Part shown: positions 30,932 to 43,397 of the stretch, in pieces
Layout: each line of letters begins with the position of its first letter
How positions within the stretch are numbered: position 1 is the first letter of the stretch
From: Anopheles merus
Taxonomy: Eukaryota; Arthropoda; Insecta; Diptera; Culicidae
Length of the DNA stretch: 64,000 nucleotides
Reading direction: 5' to 3'
Assembly: GCF_017562075.2 (NCBI RefSeq)
Contig: NC_054083.1
Span: 7,880,768-7,944,767 of the forward strand
Position numbers and translations under genes: made by a program
The notes under the pieces: generated by a model
Databases searched by the model: none
Told to the model about the DNA's origin: nothing
Seen by the model: the letters and a program-made list of their open reading frames with translations, nothing else

Positions 30932-31998
30932 GCTATAATGAATTTCAATGCAAGACATGGATGCTTGAAATGCACATGTGTTGGCACAACAATTCAGGTT
31001 GGATCTAATAAAAAAATTATTTTAGATTCTATCGATGCACCTCCACGCACGATCGTTGGATTTAGGCAAAGAGATGACAAAGCTCATCATAAAGAATGGC
31101 GCAGTCCTTTGGAAGCCATCGATGACTTTGATAAGGTCGAAGGAATGTCAGTGTCCGACAGTTTGCATTTATTGGATTAGGGAATATTCCAAAAAATACT
31201 AATAGGGGTTTTGAACAACATTTTCGAACGTTTAGGCCATATTCATCCTCGTCAGAAGGAAGTAGTATCTGCATATATAATCAAAATTAGGCTTTCCTAT
31301 GAAATACCTCGTAGAATCCGGTCCCTTGATGAAATTGCGCAATGGAAAGCTACTGAATATCGTATCTTCTTCCATTATTTAAGCGTAGTTAATATGAAGG
31401 ATCATTTAACCATTTTTAAAGTTATTTTCTGCGATATTTATATTTTCTTCAAGTGCCCATCAAGAATATTGGTCTTAGGTAAAAATAATTTTGGACAGAT
31501 TCTTTAGACACTTTGGGAAATATTACGGACGGTCTAACATAACCAGCAATGTTCATAACCTTCAGCATGTTGCTCATGAAGTTGAAAACCTTGGGCCACT
31601 GGATTTATATTCCGCATACCATTATGAAAATAATCTAAGATTCATTAAGAAAGACGTAAACTCAGGCACTAATATAGATGAACAAGTAGCTGGTCGTCTA
31701 ACCGAACGCAGTCAAGTAGTAAAAGCCAAAACAATCACGAAACTTAGACCTTAAACATACCCGAGACTTAGACCAAACGGCCGTTTTTTTATTACCGAGG
31801 ATTTTTCCCTTCACACACAGTTCCAGAACCAATGGTTTTTACAGAAAAAGGAATATTATTGAACTTCTAAAAGCAAAGAAAGATGCTTGTGATTCTCTGA
31901 TAATTTTTGGCGATTTAATTGAATCATGTGAGGAACTTTTTAATGTGGTGTCTGATGAGGACAATCTGATAACAGATATACATTTATCATCGACTTAA

Positions 31999-32447
31999 AT
32001 TTGTATCTATGAATTTAAGCTTAATGTTCCTACAATGTTCCTTGTTTCAATTTTTAAACCATCGTGGTCTTTATTGCAAATGCCTAGAAGGACACCACCC
32101 CAGCCAAATTCAATATCTTTATTTGCTTTGTTAAACGCGTTTAGGAACGCATAATATGTAAAATAGTTTATTAAAAATTATTCATCAAAGAAACAAGCCG
32201 TTTATTTATTTACTAATCGTGATTTCACCTTTAATAAATGTTATGAGTTTTATTAATTTAACATCTTAATTAAATAAATAACTTTAGTTTTTGCGGCACC
32301 ACATCGAACTCAAAATAGAAAAAGAGCTTATGGGTACCAACTGTAAAAGTAAACAAATGAACATTTTTTAATAGTTCACATAAATTTAATCAAACATTAT
32401 TTTTAAAGCCTAGGTCTGCCCAGTCTAAGTTCCATCTATTATAAAAC
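31999..32447. other. AT-rich spacer between convergent frames (unit 1)
   Basis: No frame is seen. It lies between the end of the transposase relic and the end of the opposite-strand ORF, so it would hold both 3' untranslated regions. AATAAATAA occurs near 32270. Confidence 0.5.
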
Positions 32448-33118
32448 TTATATTTTCCTAGCTAAGTAATAGTCAAAAAACTGAAATAACTTAACTAGTA
32501 GTTTGTTTTTGCTGATTTTGTTTCGCTTGTGCGCTTTATGCACTACGCTTTTAGTTATTCCTCTTGTTAAGCTTTCACTTTTTGCATTACTAATTTTGTT
32601 TTTAAGAATTGCTCGACATCTTTTTCTGTAGTCTGGGCACCCCCTACCCGTTTGAAGACATTCAGAATGTTTCGGTATGCCACTAACGCTAACTTTTCCG
32701 AGCCATTTCGCGAAACACCTCTCCAGTTGCTCTGTACCACAAACTGACGACAGAACACATTTCAAAATGATTCGTCAATCCTTTGAAATTTATCTATTGA
32801 TTGCATTTCTGCTTTTAACCAGATTTCTAACGCTTCTGTATTAGATGTTAATGAAAGACTGGACTCTAAAATGTCCAGTTGTTGCTTGTTGGCAACGACC
32901 GTAGTATGAAACATCGGTCGCTGAACATTGCTTTCTGCTTCCATGTTAGTTTCGCTGCTTCTTTCCCTAAATGCATTCGTATCTGCAATATTCTTTATTG
33001 TAACAGACATGCCAGCCACCACCGTGTTCATTCGTGCCGTTTGCACAAGATTTAATTGTGTAGTAGATTTGATAAGCTGCAACTCCTGTAAAACGTTTTC
33101 TCCAAGATTGTTTGCCAT
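32448..33118 (-). pseudogene. opposite-strand ORF of the transposase element (unit 1)
   Basis: Two touching frames run leftward. The 118-residue frame begins MANNLGENVLQELQLIKS and has a helical segment, ending with LEIWLKAEMQSIDKF. The 105-residue frame carries CGTEQLERCFAKWLGKVS and a basic tail KAHKRNKISKNK. Joined by a frame change near 32765 they resemble the partner protein (DUF4806-type) often found beside TNP2-like transposases in animal genomes. That resemblance is weak and by eye only. The first frame starts just inside a possible splice site. Confidence 0.4.
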
Positions 33119-33789
33119 TTTGTTCTTGACTGTAACATTACCAAAATATTAAATGGAAATAATTTAACAATTTGTGCATACTACTTACTTTTGTGAACTA
33201 AATTATCGTTTAACTAAGCGTATCGTAATCGTAAAATTTAAGCATTTCACAATCTGTTTCGGCGTTCATAAACAAGTGCATTCACGTTTGAATCTTCAAC
33301 CAAATAGAATGGAAAAGGTTTTGCATTAAAAACAGTCAACCTTATGTCATATAGAGGCTAAACATAATCAAAAAGAATATTTTCATGCAGATTTTTATAT
33401 TATTTTGCCGTAAATTTATAATATAGAACATATATTTAGTTCTAGTGTTTTGATATAAATATAATTTAAAATTATGACGATAACCCAAGCTCCCGACTAC
33501 GCTGGTTTTCGCTGATCTTTTCGGGGATAATTCGTTTACGAATGATCCCCAAAACCATCTACGAAATACCGACCATTTTCAGGGATAGTGAAGACACGAA
33601 CCAAAAAAAAAAATAAAAATAGAAATGAACATTCGGATTCACTCCCTCCCCTCATGTTCCAATTCAAGCTTCCCCAATAGATAAAGCCGAAGTCGCTCGA
33701 AGGAAATAAGGTTCGAGATGGGTTCGAGGGAGCTTATCGCTCGAACCCTTGCTCGACGTTGAGCGGAAGCGATGGCTCGAACCTTTCTT
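33119..33789. other. right flank of the transposase element (unit 1)
   Basis: No gene. TAGTG at 33586-33590 could be the right end of a CACTA-type element, paired with CACTA at 29031-29035, but inner ends match poorly and flanking bases (AAT versus AAG) do not give a clean duplication. Words like TCGAACC and GGTTCGAG recur at 33690-33785. Confidence 0.35.
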
Positions 33790-34012
33790 CCCAAGTAGCA
33801 GAGCCGAAGTTGTTCAGAGATTTTCCTGTGTGCCAAAAAGCGAGATGCCATGTCTTCTCTCTCTAGATTTTGGACAGCAAACCGCCGCGCGTGTAGAGGT
33901 GTGTGCGTGTGATGAAAAACGATGGACGAAAAACGCGAGGAGCGGAGTCTGAAGTCTTTCGTTGATCACACATACATGCATTTACCAGCGAATTGCGCTA
34001 CACCGTGTCTAC
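33790..34012 (+). repeat. unclassified repeat family RF1, copy I left part (unit 1)
   Basis: It begins CCCAAGTAGCAGAGCCGAAG and runs to GCTACACCGTGTCTAC, where the hAT element inserted. The same sequence is found on the minus strand in copies II and III (47040-49425). In this unit the right-hand remainder is missing because the duplication junction lies inside the hAT element. Confidence 0.75.
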
Positions 34013-36049
34013 TAGACATGGGCGAATTGAATCAGAACTGCATGATTCATTCCGATCTTTACTCTGAGTGAACGAGTATTGTGAAATATATTCACGAAAA
34101 GGGGCTGGCTGTGATATTTGGAGGAAATTTGAATAGGAAAGTGTACACCTTTATCGCTGGTCGGTTTGCAACTGTATATTCGTTTGTCCTTTTTTGTATA
34201 TAATAATTCATGCAGTTCATAATTCATGTAGATCGAGCAGTTTCTAACGTCGAGTAGTTCATAACCTAATCTCAGTTTCCTAACGCTTTGTTTCATGTAC
34301 AATTCAAATTAAAGTTCGAAAATAATTATTCAAATTCCAACAAGTATCGCACAGCTAGACGAAAGGAAATGATTCTTCCGCACGCCAACTGTGCGGTATT
34401 GATTCTCCGTGCGGATGCTCACCACGCCGACTATGAAAGTGTGCGATACATCCCCGCACGCCAACGGTGCGGTATTGATTATCCGTGCGGATGATCACCA
34501 CGCCGACTATGAAAGGGTGCGATACATCTCCGCACGCCTACGGTGCGGTATTAATTCTCCGTGCGGGTGCTCACCGCGCCGACTATGAAAGTGTGCGATA
34601 CATCCCCGCACGCCAACGGTGCGGACGCTCACCACGCCGACTATGAAAGTGTGCGATGCATCTCCGCACGCCAACGGTGCGGTATTGATTCTCTGTGCGG
34701 ATGCTCATCGCGCCGACTATGAAAGTGTGCGAAAAATGACCGCACATATACGGTGCGGTTTGGTTCCTCTTGTCGACATTCGATGTCAACTAAGCTTGTG
34801 TGCGAAAAACGTAGGTGTTGGTTTCTTTAATGGACGTTCGATGTCAACTATGCAAGTGTGCAACAATTTGCTAATGTACGGTCGAAACTCTATAGTTGCA
34901 CGATTGATAGTAAGCATGTTCTCAAGTTGGATACACAAAAGTTAAAAGTCAGTTAAATTGAAAAGCATGATTTTATATTAAAAATGCAAAAAATGACATA
35001 TATTCTATGTAGAAAAATTCTAGTTTCATTTCACATAAAAAAGGTACGCTATTATATAAAACCTCAATGGTTATCATGCACTTATAGTTCAATTGGTGAG
35101 ATCGAGCTGTATCGCGCAGAGAATTAAAATGAAAGGACGAAAAAAATTTTGAAAAAAACCTTACCTTCCCGCTCTTTCAGTTAAGTTAGGCGAAATAGCA
35201 CATCAGTGGAAAACATCAGTTTATTGGCAGCTCTTTCGGTTATGGATAATTATCAATGTGTGCAAAAAATTTCTGGTCGTCAACACTGTGGCCCCTGCAA
35301 GTGTGGGACACAAGTGTACTACCACGACATGAGTGTGAAGTGTGTATCAACAGTGAAGAATAAAAAGGTTAGAATGAAGTGGTGTATAATATGAAGACAG
35401 TTGTAAGTGTATTGTCCGGCGTAATTATGATTGAAAACATTTAACGGTTTTTTTATCAGTGTTAGTGTACGCCGATAAAAACCGTTAAAACCAAAATAAG
35501 TCAGTTGATAGTTAGCAATTGAACGTGGCACAACTAAAAACCGATCAATAAGATTCGAGAAACCTAAGTAAACGGTATCATAAACCTGTACGAATAAAAG
35601 GTCAGTTTTAAAAATGTGGAGAATACGATGCCGTTCTGATTGCTATATACAGTAAAATATGCTTTTCGTCCTTATATTACGAAAGATCTATTGTGTTTGT
35701 GTATTATCATATTGCGTATTAGCATTTATGCAGTTTCATATTTTAGTTAACAAATCATTTGAGAGTTTTTAAGCTCAAAATACTGAAGTATTAGCTTGAT
35801 GACGCTTTGGCGTTTTATGACGCTACTGGCGCCAGTGGAGTGCAAAAAGAACACCCTTTCTCTTCAATGGGCACGCAGAGAACTCTTTATTGTCAAATCG
35901 TAATCTTAAAGATAATAGTTTTATATAGTAGGGTAGGGATAATAGATAATTGAATTATAGTAGTGGCAGTGTGTTACAATGGTTAACAGTTTAAGCGCCG
36001 TGTCACATAAATTCGCATGACGGTTTTGCTCACCGTTCAGCTTTGCATC
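34013..36049 (+). mobile_element. hAT element truncated by the duplication junction (unit 1)
   Basis: It starts with the TIR TAGACATGGGCGAATTG and carries the subterminal array, then stops at 36049 where unit 2 begins. It lacks the transposase and the 3' TIR and cannot move by itself. Confidence 0.85.
34370..34790 (+). repeat. hAT subterminal array (unit 1)
   Basis: Five to six units of about 70 bp are seen, each with CCGCACGCCAACGGTGCGG, TGATTCTCCGTGCGGATG, CACCACGCCGACTATGAAAG and TGTGCGATACATC. The CCGCACG...GTGCGG words are themselves inverted repeats. Overlapping ORFs here are artefacts. Confidence 0.85.
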
Positions 36050-37214
36050 TACCCCTCGGCCAGAATCACTAAAAATTTGAGAGCCTGATCACTCATTGTT
36101 TGCGTGGTATACTTAAATCTATTTTAGAGTAAACCATCATGTCTAAGCGTTCGAAACAGACGGAGATTTTTTAATAGAAGTGAGGTCGGTTGATGGATGA
36201 GGTCGAAACATCACGCATGAAACGGCTTCGGCTTCTGTTTGGCCGGGCCTTGGAGTGGGTAAGTAGAAACAATGAAATTGAATGTTTCCAGTAATATACG
36301 AACAAATCAGCTTAGCCACCGTTAGTTGAAAGAAAGTGATGAAAATTATACAGTTAAACTATCATAAAAACTATCATTTTATTATATACATATTCCCTTT
36401 TATTTTCATTTCTAGAAGTTACATCAGAAGATTTGGAATTGTTGTTTGCAGCATGTAGTTCGGCAGAGCTAACAATATCTACCACTACAACAACATCTAA
36501 CGCAACCACGACATCGAACGATTTCAATGAAGAATTTGAAGATATCTATGATTCGGCTGATGTTGTGACTGATGCCAATGATCGCTTCGAATATATGAAA
36601 AATTTGAATTTGAAGGATGCACTTGTGCATCTTATAATTCATGGCCGTGCTTCACGTTTTTTGATAGAAGGCTTCCTGGCCATCTTAAAAAAGTGCTTTA
36701 AAGCTAAAGTTCCCACAACAAAAAGAACTTTGCTAAAAACTGAAGCCGATATTAAATCAGAAATTATACTAATTGATGGGGGTAATTTATGGTACCGTGG
36801 CATAGAAAAGTGCTTCTTAAATATTTTGAGTAAGTATTTTTCAAATAAAGTGGTACTAAATGAAATTTATCATTCGATGTGTGTATATTACAGAGATATT
36901 GATTCTGAACCGGACATATCTACCATCGATGTTTGTATCGATGAGCTTGCACTTTTTAGAAGTTCTCGTAAACAGCTTTGGCCAATCCAAAAAAGGGTGG
37001 TCGAATTACCAAAAGTATCAGCATTTGTCATTGGAACTTATTTTTGTGGCTCGAATAAACCACACAGTATTGAAGAATTTTTGAATCCTTTGGTGAAGGA
37101 AATAAACGATCTCCAAAAAAGAGGCCTTAAGTTTAACAATAAGTTGGTGCCAATGTTTCTTCGGGCCTTTATTGCAGATTCGTCGATGCAGGCCACTTTG
37201 AAAGGTATATTTAT

Positions 37215-37533
37215 TGTTGTGGGCAGCTGTGCCGACCCCTGGACTTGCCGTGGCAGTTGCGCTGCCACCGGTCAACGTCCAGGAGGACGACAGTGTGTCA
37301 CGCACACTGTCGCACACACTAAGCAGCGCAAAGTTTAGTGTGTGCCGAGCGCACAATGAGAGTGTGTACGAAGGCCGATCGAGCTGGAGCTTTCGGCAGG
37401 GGCGCTCGGTGCGGCTGGTGCGTGGCCACCGCACTTGCGGTTTTAAAGTGTTAATTGTTTGTTCATTGTGTCTTTTATTTATTATTGTTTGTTTATAAGT
37501 GTTTTAATAAAAGTAAAAGTGCAGTACATAACA
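37215..37533 (+). mobile_element. solo LTR (unit 2)
   Basis: This is the duplicate of 30180-30498 with the same TGTT...AACA ends and TTTAT target duplication. It was copied with the surrounding unit rather than inserted independently. Confidence 0.85.
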
Positions 37534-37538
37534 TTTAT

Positions 37539-37966
37539 GATATTACTATGGAAGTAATTAGAGCATCCATACTGTTGTGACGATCGTAAACAAATAGAGT
37601 AAAACTGTCACCGCAACTGACAGCCAAACATTCAGCACTTGCGATTGCGAGAGATTCCATAATCTCACCTACAGAGGGCACTGTAACGGGTTCGGGTACT
37701 GGGAAGGCGAATTACCTCAGGATTAGGAATCGGGTTACTCGCTATCGCGATTTAAACAGTAGCATGTCGACAGCGAACGAGACAAGTTAGAAACTTTTTA
37801 ATGGTTAACAAAACCCGCGATAAAATAAAGTTTCCACCCAAAGCGAAACACGGCGTTTTAAACATTTTTGATTCCTATGAGAAAGTGATTACTTATCGTT
37901 ACGGGACTAGTTTGGGAGCTAACACATACCATATGTTCCACCAATTTTTCCATCCGTATATTTGCA
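37539..37966 (+). other. unidentified insertion in the transposase gene (unit 2)
   Basis: This is the duplicate of 30504-30931, including the 80-residue MVNKTRDKIKFPPK frame at 37801. See the unit 1 entry. Confidence 0.4.
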
Positions 37967-39032
37967 GCTATAATGAATTTCAATGCAAGACATGGATGCT
38001 TGAAATGCACATGTGTTGGCACAACAATTCAGGTTGGATCTAATAAAAAAATTATTTTAGATTCTATCGATGCACCTCCACGCACGATCGTTGGATTTAG
38101 GCAAAGAGATGACAAAGCTCATCATAAAGAATGGCGCAGTCCTTTGGAAGCCATCGATGACTTTGATAAGGTCGAAGGAATGTCAGTGTCCGACAGTTTG
38201 CATTTATTGGATTAGGGAATATTCCAAAAAATACTAATAGGGTTTTGAACAACATTTTCGAACGTTTAGGCCATATTCATCCTCGTCAGAAGGAAGTAGT
38301 ATCTGCATATATAATCAAAATTAGGCTTTCCTATGAAATACCTCGTAGAATCCGGTCCCTTGATGAAATTGCGCAATGGAAAGCTACTGAATATCGTATC
38401 TTCTTCCATTATTTAAGCGTAGTTAATATGAAGGATCATTTAACCATTTTTAAAGTTATTTTCTGCGATATTTATATTTTCTTCAAGTGCCCATCAAGAA
38501 TATTGGTCTTAGGTAAAAATAATTTTGGACAGATTCTTTAGACACTTTGGGAAATATTACGGACGGTCTAACATAACCAGCAATGTTCATAACCTTCAGC
38601 ATGTTGCTCATGAAGTTGAAAACCTTGGGCCACTGGATTTATATTCCGCATACCATTATGAAAATAATCTAAGATTCATTAAGAAAGACGTAAACTCAGG
38701 CACTAATATAGATGAACAAGTAGCTGGTCGTCTAACCGAACGCAGTCAAGTAGTAAAAGCCAAAACAATCACGAAACTTAGACCTTAAACATACCCGAGA
38801 CTTAGACCAAACGGCCGTTTTTTTATTACCGAGGATTTTTCCCTTCACACACAGTTCCAGAACCAATGGTTTTTACAGAAAAAGGAATATTATTGAACTT
38901 CTAAAAGCAAAGAAAGATGCTTGTGATTCTCTGATAATTTTTGGCGATTTAATTGAATCATGTGAGGAACTTTTTAATGTGGTGTCTGATGAGGACAATC
39001 TGATAACAGATATACATTTATCATCGACTTAA

Positions 39033-39481
39033 ATTTGTATCTATGAATTTAAGCTTAATGTTCCTACAATGTTCCTTGTTTCAATTTTTAAACCATCGTG
39101 GTCTTTATTGCAAATGCCTAGAAGGACACCACCCCAGCCAAATTCAATATCTTTATTTGCTTTGTTAAACGCGTTTAGGAACGCATAATATGTAAAATAG
39201 TTTATTAAAAATTATTCATCAAAGAAACAAGCCGTTTATTTATTTACTAATCGTGATTTCACCTTTAATAAATGTTATGAGTTTTATTAATTTAACATCT
39301 TAATTAAATAAATAACTTTAGTTTTTGCGGCACCACATCGAACTCAAAATAGAAAAAGAGCTTATGGGTACCAACTGTAAAAGTAAACAAATGAACATTT
39401 TTTAATAGTTCACATAAATTTAATCAAACATTATTTTTAAAGCCTAGGTCTGCCCAGTCTAAGTTCCATCTATTATAAAAC
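39033..39481. other. AT-rich spacer between convergent frames (unit 2)
   Basis: Duplicate of 31999-32447. No gene seen. Confidence 0.5.
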
Positions 39482-40152
39482 TTATATTTTCCTAGCTAAG
39501 TAATAGTCAAAAAACTGAAATAACTTAACTAGTAGTTTGTTTTTGCTGATTTTGTTTCGCTTGTGCGCTTTATGCACTACGCTTTTAGTTATTCCTCTTG
39601 TTAAGCTTTCACTTTTTGCATTACTAATTTTGTTTTTAAGAATTGCTCGACATCTTTTTCTGTAGTCTGGGCACCCCCTACCCGTTTGAAGACATTCAGA
39701 ATGTTTCGGTATGCCACTAACGCTAACTTTTCCGAGCCATTTCGCGAAACACCTCTCCAGTTGCTCTGTACCACAAACTGACGACAGAACACATTTCAAA
39801 ATGATTCGTCAATCCTTTGAAATTTATCTATTGATTGCATTTCTGCTTTTAACCAGATTTCTAACGCTTCTGTATTAGATGTTAATGAAAGACTGGACTC
39901 TAAAATGTCCAGTTGTTGCTTGTTGGCAACGACCGTAGTATGAAACATCGGTCGCTGAACATTGCTTTCTGCTTCCATGTTAGTTTCGCTGCTTCTTTCC
40001 CTAAATGCATTCGTATCTGCAATATTCTTTATTGTAACAGACATGCCAGCCACCACCGTGTTCATTCGTGCCGTTTGCACAAGATTTAATTGTGTAGTAG
40101 ATTTGATAAGCTGCAACTCCTGTAAAACGTTTTCTCCAAGATTGTTTGCCAT
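39482..40152 (-). pseudogene. opposite-strand ORF of the transposase element (unit 2)
   Basis: This duplicates 32448-33118 with identical predicted residues: the MANNLGENVLQE frame, then the CGTEQLERCFAKW frame, separated by a frame change near 39799. Its possible relation to DUF4806-type partner proteins is weak. Confidence 0.4.
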
Positions 40153-40823
40153 TTTGTTCTTGACTGTAACATTACCAAAATATTAAATGGAAATAATTTA
40201 ACAATTTGTGCATACTACTTACTTTTGTGAACTAAATTATCGTTTAACTAAGCGTATCGTAATCGTAAAATTTAAGCATTTCACAATCTGTTTCGGCGTT
40301 CATAAACAAGTGCATTCACGTTTGAATCTTCAACCAAATAGAATGGAAAAGGTTTTGCATTAAAAACAGTCAACCTTATGTCATATAGAGGCTAAACATA
40401 ATCAAAAAGAATATTTTCATGCAGATTTTTATATTATTTTGCCGTAAATTTATAATATAGAACATATATTTAGTTCTAGTGTTTTGATATAAATATAATT
40501 TAAAATTATGACGATAACCCAAGCTCCCGACTACGCTGGTTTTCGCTGATCTTTTCGGGGATAATTCGTTTACGAATGATCCCCAAAACCATCTACGAAA
40601 TACCGACCATTTTCAGGGATAGTGAAGACACGAACCAAAAAAAAAAATAAAAATAGAAATGAACATTCGGATTCACTCCCTCCCCTCATGTTCCAATTCA
40701 AGCTTCCCCAATAGATAAAGCCGAAGTCGCTCGAAGGAAATAAGGTTCGAGATGGGTTCGAGGGAGCTTATCGCTCGAACCCTTGCTCGACGTTGAGCGG
40801 AAGCGATGGCTCGAACCTTTCTT
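40153..40823. other. right flank of the transposase element (unit 2)
   Basis: Duplicate of 33119-33789. No gene seen. Confidence 0.35.
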
Positions 40824-41046
40824 CCCAAGTAGCAGAGCCGAAGTTGTTCAGAGATTTTCCTGTGTGCCAAAAAGCGAGATGCCATGTCTTCTCTCTCTAG
40901 ATTTTGGACAGCAAACCGCCGCGCGTGTAGAGGTGTGTGCGTGTGATGAAAAACGATGGACGAAAAACGCGAGGAGCGGAGTCTGAAGTCTTTCGTTGAT
41001 CACACATACATGCATTTACCAGCGAATTGCGCTACACCGTGTCTAC
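40824..41046 (+). repeat. repeat family RF1, copy I left part (unit 2)
   Basis: Duplicate of 33790-34012. Here the right part of the same RF1 copy is preserved beyond the hAT element, at 45693-46535. The last eight bases GTGTCTAC (41039-41046) are the left target duplication of the hAT element. Confidence 0.8.
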
Positions 41047-41403
41047 TAGACATGGGCGAATTGAATCAGAACTGCATGATTCATTCCGATCTTTACTCTG
41101 AGTGAACGAGTATTGTGAAATATATTCACGAAAAGGGGCTGGCTGTGATATTTGGAGGAAATTTGAATAGGAAAGTGTACACCTTTATCGCTGGTCGGTT
41201 TGCAACTGTATATTCGTTTGTCCTTTTTTGTATATAATAATTCATGCAGTTCATAATTCATGTAGATCGAGCAGTTTCTAACGTCGAGTAGTTCATAACC
41301 TAATCTCAGTTTCCTAACGCTTTGTTTCATGTACAATTCAAATTAAAGTTCGAAAATAATTATTCAAATTCCAACAAGTATCGCACAGCTAGACGAAAGG
41401 AAA

Positions 41404-41824
41404 TGATTCTTCCGCACGCCAACTGTGCGGTATTGATTCTCCGTGCGGATGCTCACCACGCCGACTATGAAAGTGTGCGATACATCCCCGCACGCCAACG
41501 GTGCGGTATTGATTATCCGTGCGGATGATCACCACGCCGACTATGAAAGGGTGCGATACATCTCCGCACGCCTACGGTGCGGTATTAATTCTCCGTGCGG
41601 GTGCTCACCGCGCCGACTATGAAAGTGTGCGATACATCCCCGCACGCCAACGGTGCGGACGCTCACCACGCCGACTATGAAAGTGTGCGATGCATCTCCG
41701 CACGCCAACGGTGCGGTATTGATTCTCTGTGCGGATGCTCATCGCGCCGACTATGAAAGTGTGCGAAAAATGACCGCACATATACGGTGCGGTTTGGTTC
41801 CTCTTGTCGACATTCGATGTCAAC
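41404..41824 (+). repeat. hAT subterminal array (unit 2)
   Basis: Duplicate of 34370-34790. The shared words GTGCGATACATC and CCGCACGCCAACGGTGCGG are also present, reversed, at 7780-8060 in the older hAT copy, so the array is a stable part of this element family. Confidence 0.85.
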
Positions 41825-43397
41825 TAAGCTTGTGTGCGAAAAACGTAGGTGTTGGTTTCTTTAATGGACGTTCGATGTCAACTATGCAAGTGTGCAACAA
41901 TTTGCTAATGTACGGTCGAAACTCTATAGTTGCACGATTGATAGTAAGCATGTTCTCAAGTTGGATACACAAAAGTTAAAAGTCAGTTAAATTGAAAAGC
42001 ATGATTTTATATTAAAAATGCAAAAAATGACATATATTCTATGTAGAAAAATTCTAGTTTCATTTCACATAAAAAAGGTACGCTATTATATAAAACCTCA
42101 ATGGTTATCATGCACTTATAGTTCAATTGGTGAGATCGAGCTGTATCGCGCAGAGAATTAAAATGAAAGGACGAAAAAAATTTTGAAAAAAACCTTACCT
42201 TCCCGCTCTTTCAGTTAAGTTAGGCGAAATAGCACATCAGTGGAAAACATCAGTTTATTGGCAGCTCTTTCGGTTATGGATAATTATCAATGTGTGCAAA
42301 AAATTTCTGGTCGTCAACACTGTGGCCCCTGCAAGTGTGGGACACAAGTGTACTACCACGACATGAGTGTGAAGTGTGTATCAACAGTGAAGAATAAAAA
42401 GGTTAGAATGAAGTGGTGTATAATATGAAGACAGTTGTAAGTGTATTGTCCGGCGTAATTATGATTGAAAACATTTAACGGTTTTTTTATCAGTGTTAGT
42501 GTACGCCGATAAAAACCGTTAAAACCAAAATAAGTCAGTTGATAGTTAGCAATTGAACGTGGCACAACTAAAAACCGATCAATAAGATTCGAGAAACCTA
42601 AGTAAACGGTATCATAAACCTGTACGAATAAAAGGTCAGTTTTAAAAATGTGGAGAATACGATGCCGTTCTGATTGCTATATACAGTAAAATATGCTTTT
42701 CGTCCTTATATTACGAAAGATCTATTGTGTTTGTGTATTATCATATTGCGTATTAGCATTTATGCAGTTTCATATTTTAGTTAACAAATCATTTGAGAGT
42801 TTTTAAGCTCAAAATACTGAAGTATTAGCTTGATGACGCTTTGGCGTTTTATGACGCTACTGGCGCCAGTGGAGTGCAAAAAGAACACCCTTTCTCTTCA
42901 ATGGGCACGCAGAGAACTCTTTATTGTCAAATCGTAATCTTAAAGATAATAGTTTTATATAGTAGGGTAGGGATAATAGATAATTGAATTATAGTAGTGG
43001 CAGTGTGTTACAATGGTTAACAGTTTAAGCGCCGTGTCACATAAATTCGCATGACGGTTTTGCTCACCGTTCAGCTTTGCATCTGACGCTCAGTGATTAT
43101 CTTGAGAACGAATGAGGTAGGAAAGAGAGAACGAAAACGACATGTCCTACGCCGCTTATCGCAATGAAACAAAAAAGTGATAACAATGGCACTAGAAATT
43201 GTCGCTCTCATCGCTCTCTTGCCATGCGCTACGTGCTCATTCAGTAACTGTAACGTCAGCCCGGCGTTCAAAGTGTTAAGAATGTAGCTCAAAAAGGTTT
43301 TTAGGTTTAATAGTAATTCATCGATCAGATACAGATTTTAGAGAAGGCCATAATAATTAACAACTTAATTATTATATTTTTACTCAGAATTGAAACG

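Larger units (their letters stand above)
29104..31998 (+). pseudogene. TNP2-like animal transposase gene, broken (unit 1)
   Basis: A short first exon (MSKRSKQTEIF, from ATG 29104, already frameshifted) leads to a GGTAAGTA donor near 29222. The main exon follows a TTTCTAG acceptor at about 29390. The 29398 frame has CIDELALFRSSRKQLWPIQ (Asp170) and FVIGTYFCGSNKPHSIEEFL, then FIADSSMQATLKG (Asp249), a pattern typical of the TNP2-like transposase family seen in many animals. The frame is then cut by a solo LTR and further sequence. It resumes at about 30937 (FNARHGCLKC, HHKEWRSPLEAI, DKVEGMSVSDSLHLLD) and continues in other frames (RRIRSLDEIAQWKATEYRIFF, then NVHNLQHVAHEVE). The likely end is at TAA 31996. 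Superfamily assignment (CACTA/EnSpm-like) is inference. Confidence 0.65.
29015..36049. repeat. tandem duplication, unit 1 (7,035 bp)
   Basis: The unit begins at TACCCCTCGGCCAG and is followed head to tail by a second copy at 36050. All translated frames in the two units are identical apart from coordinates. The only difference I detected is GGGG at about 31205 versus GGG in unit 2. The unit spans a transposase relic with solo LTR, an opposite-strand ORF, part of an unclassified repeat, and the first 2,037 bp of a hAT element. The junction at 36049/36050 cuts that hAT element and shares at most one T with both parental ends. Confidence 0.95.
36139..39032 (+). pseudogene. TNP2-like animal transposase gene, broken (unit 2)
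   Basis: This is the duplicate of the unit 1 gene, with the same first exon, splice-like signals, Asp-containing CIDELALFRSSRK and FIADSSMQ blocks, LTR interruption and downstream frames. The visible change is a missing G at about 38240, just upstream of the MNNIFERLGHIH frame. It lies outside the clear coding blocks and does not repair the gene. Confidence 0.65.
36050..43083. repeat. tandem duplication, unit 2 (7,034 bp)
   Basis: This is the second copy of 29015-36049, one base shorter. Its right end at 43083 runs on uninterrupted into the rest of the hAT element (43084-45692), so unit 2 holds the original right-hand context and unit 1 the original left-hand context. Near-identity over 7 kb means either a very recent duplication or an assembly duplication. 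Confidence 0.95.

Noticed and set aside
29031..33590. complete CACTA element between CACTA and TAGTG
   Set aside because: Only five bases match at the ends and the flanking triplets differ (AAT and AAG), so borders are not demonstrated.
34370..34790. CRISPR-like regular repeats
   Set aside because: Units are adjacent without unique spacers, lie inside hAT ends, and the genome is clearly eukaryotic.
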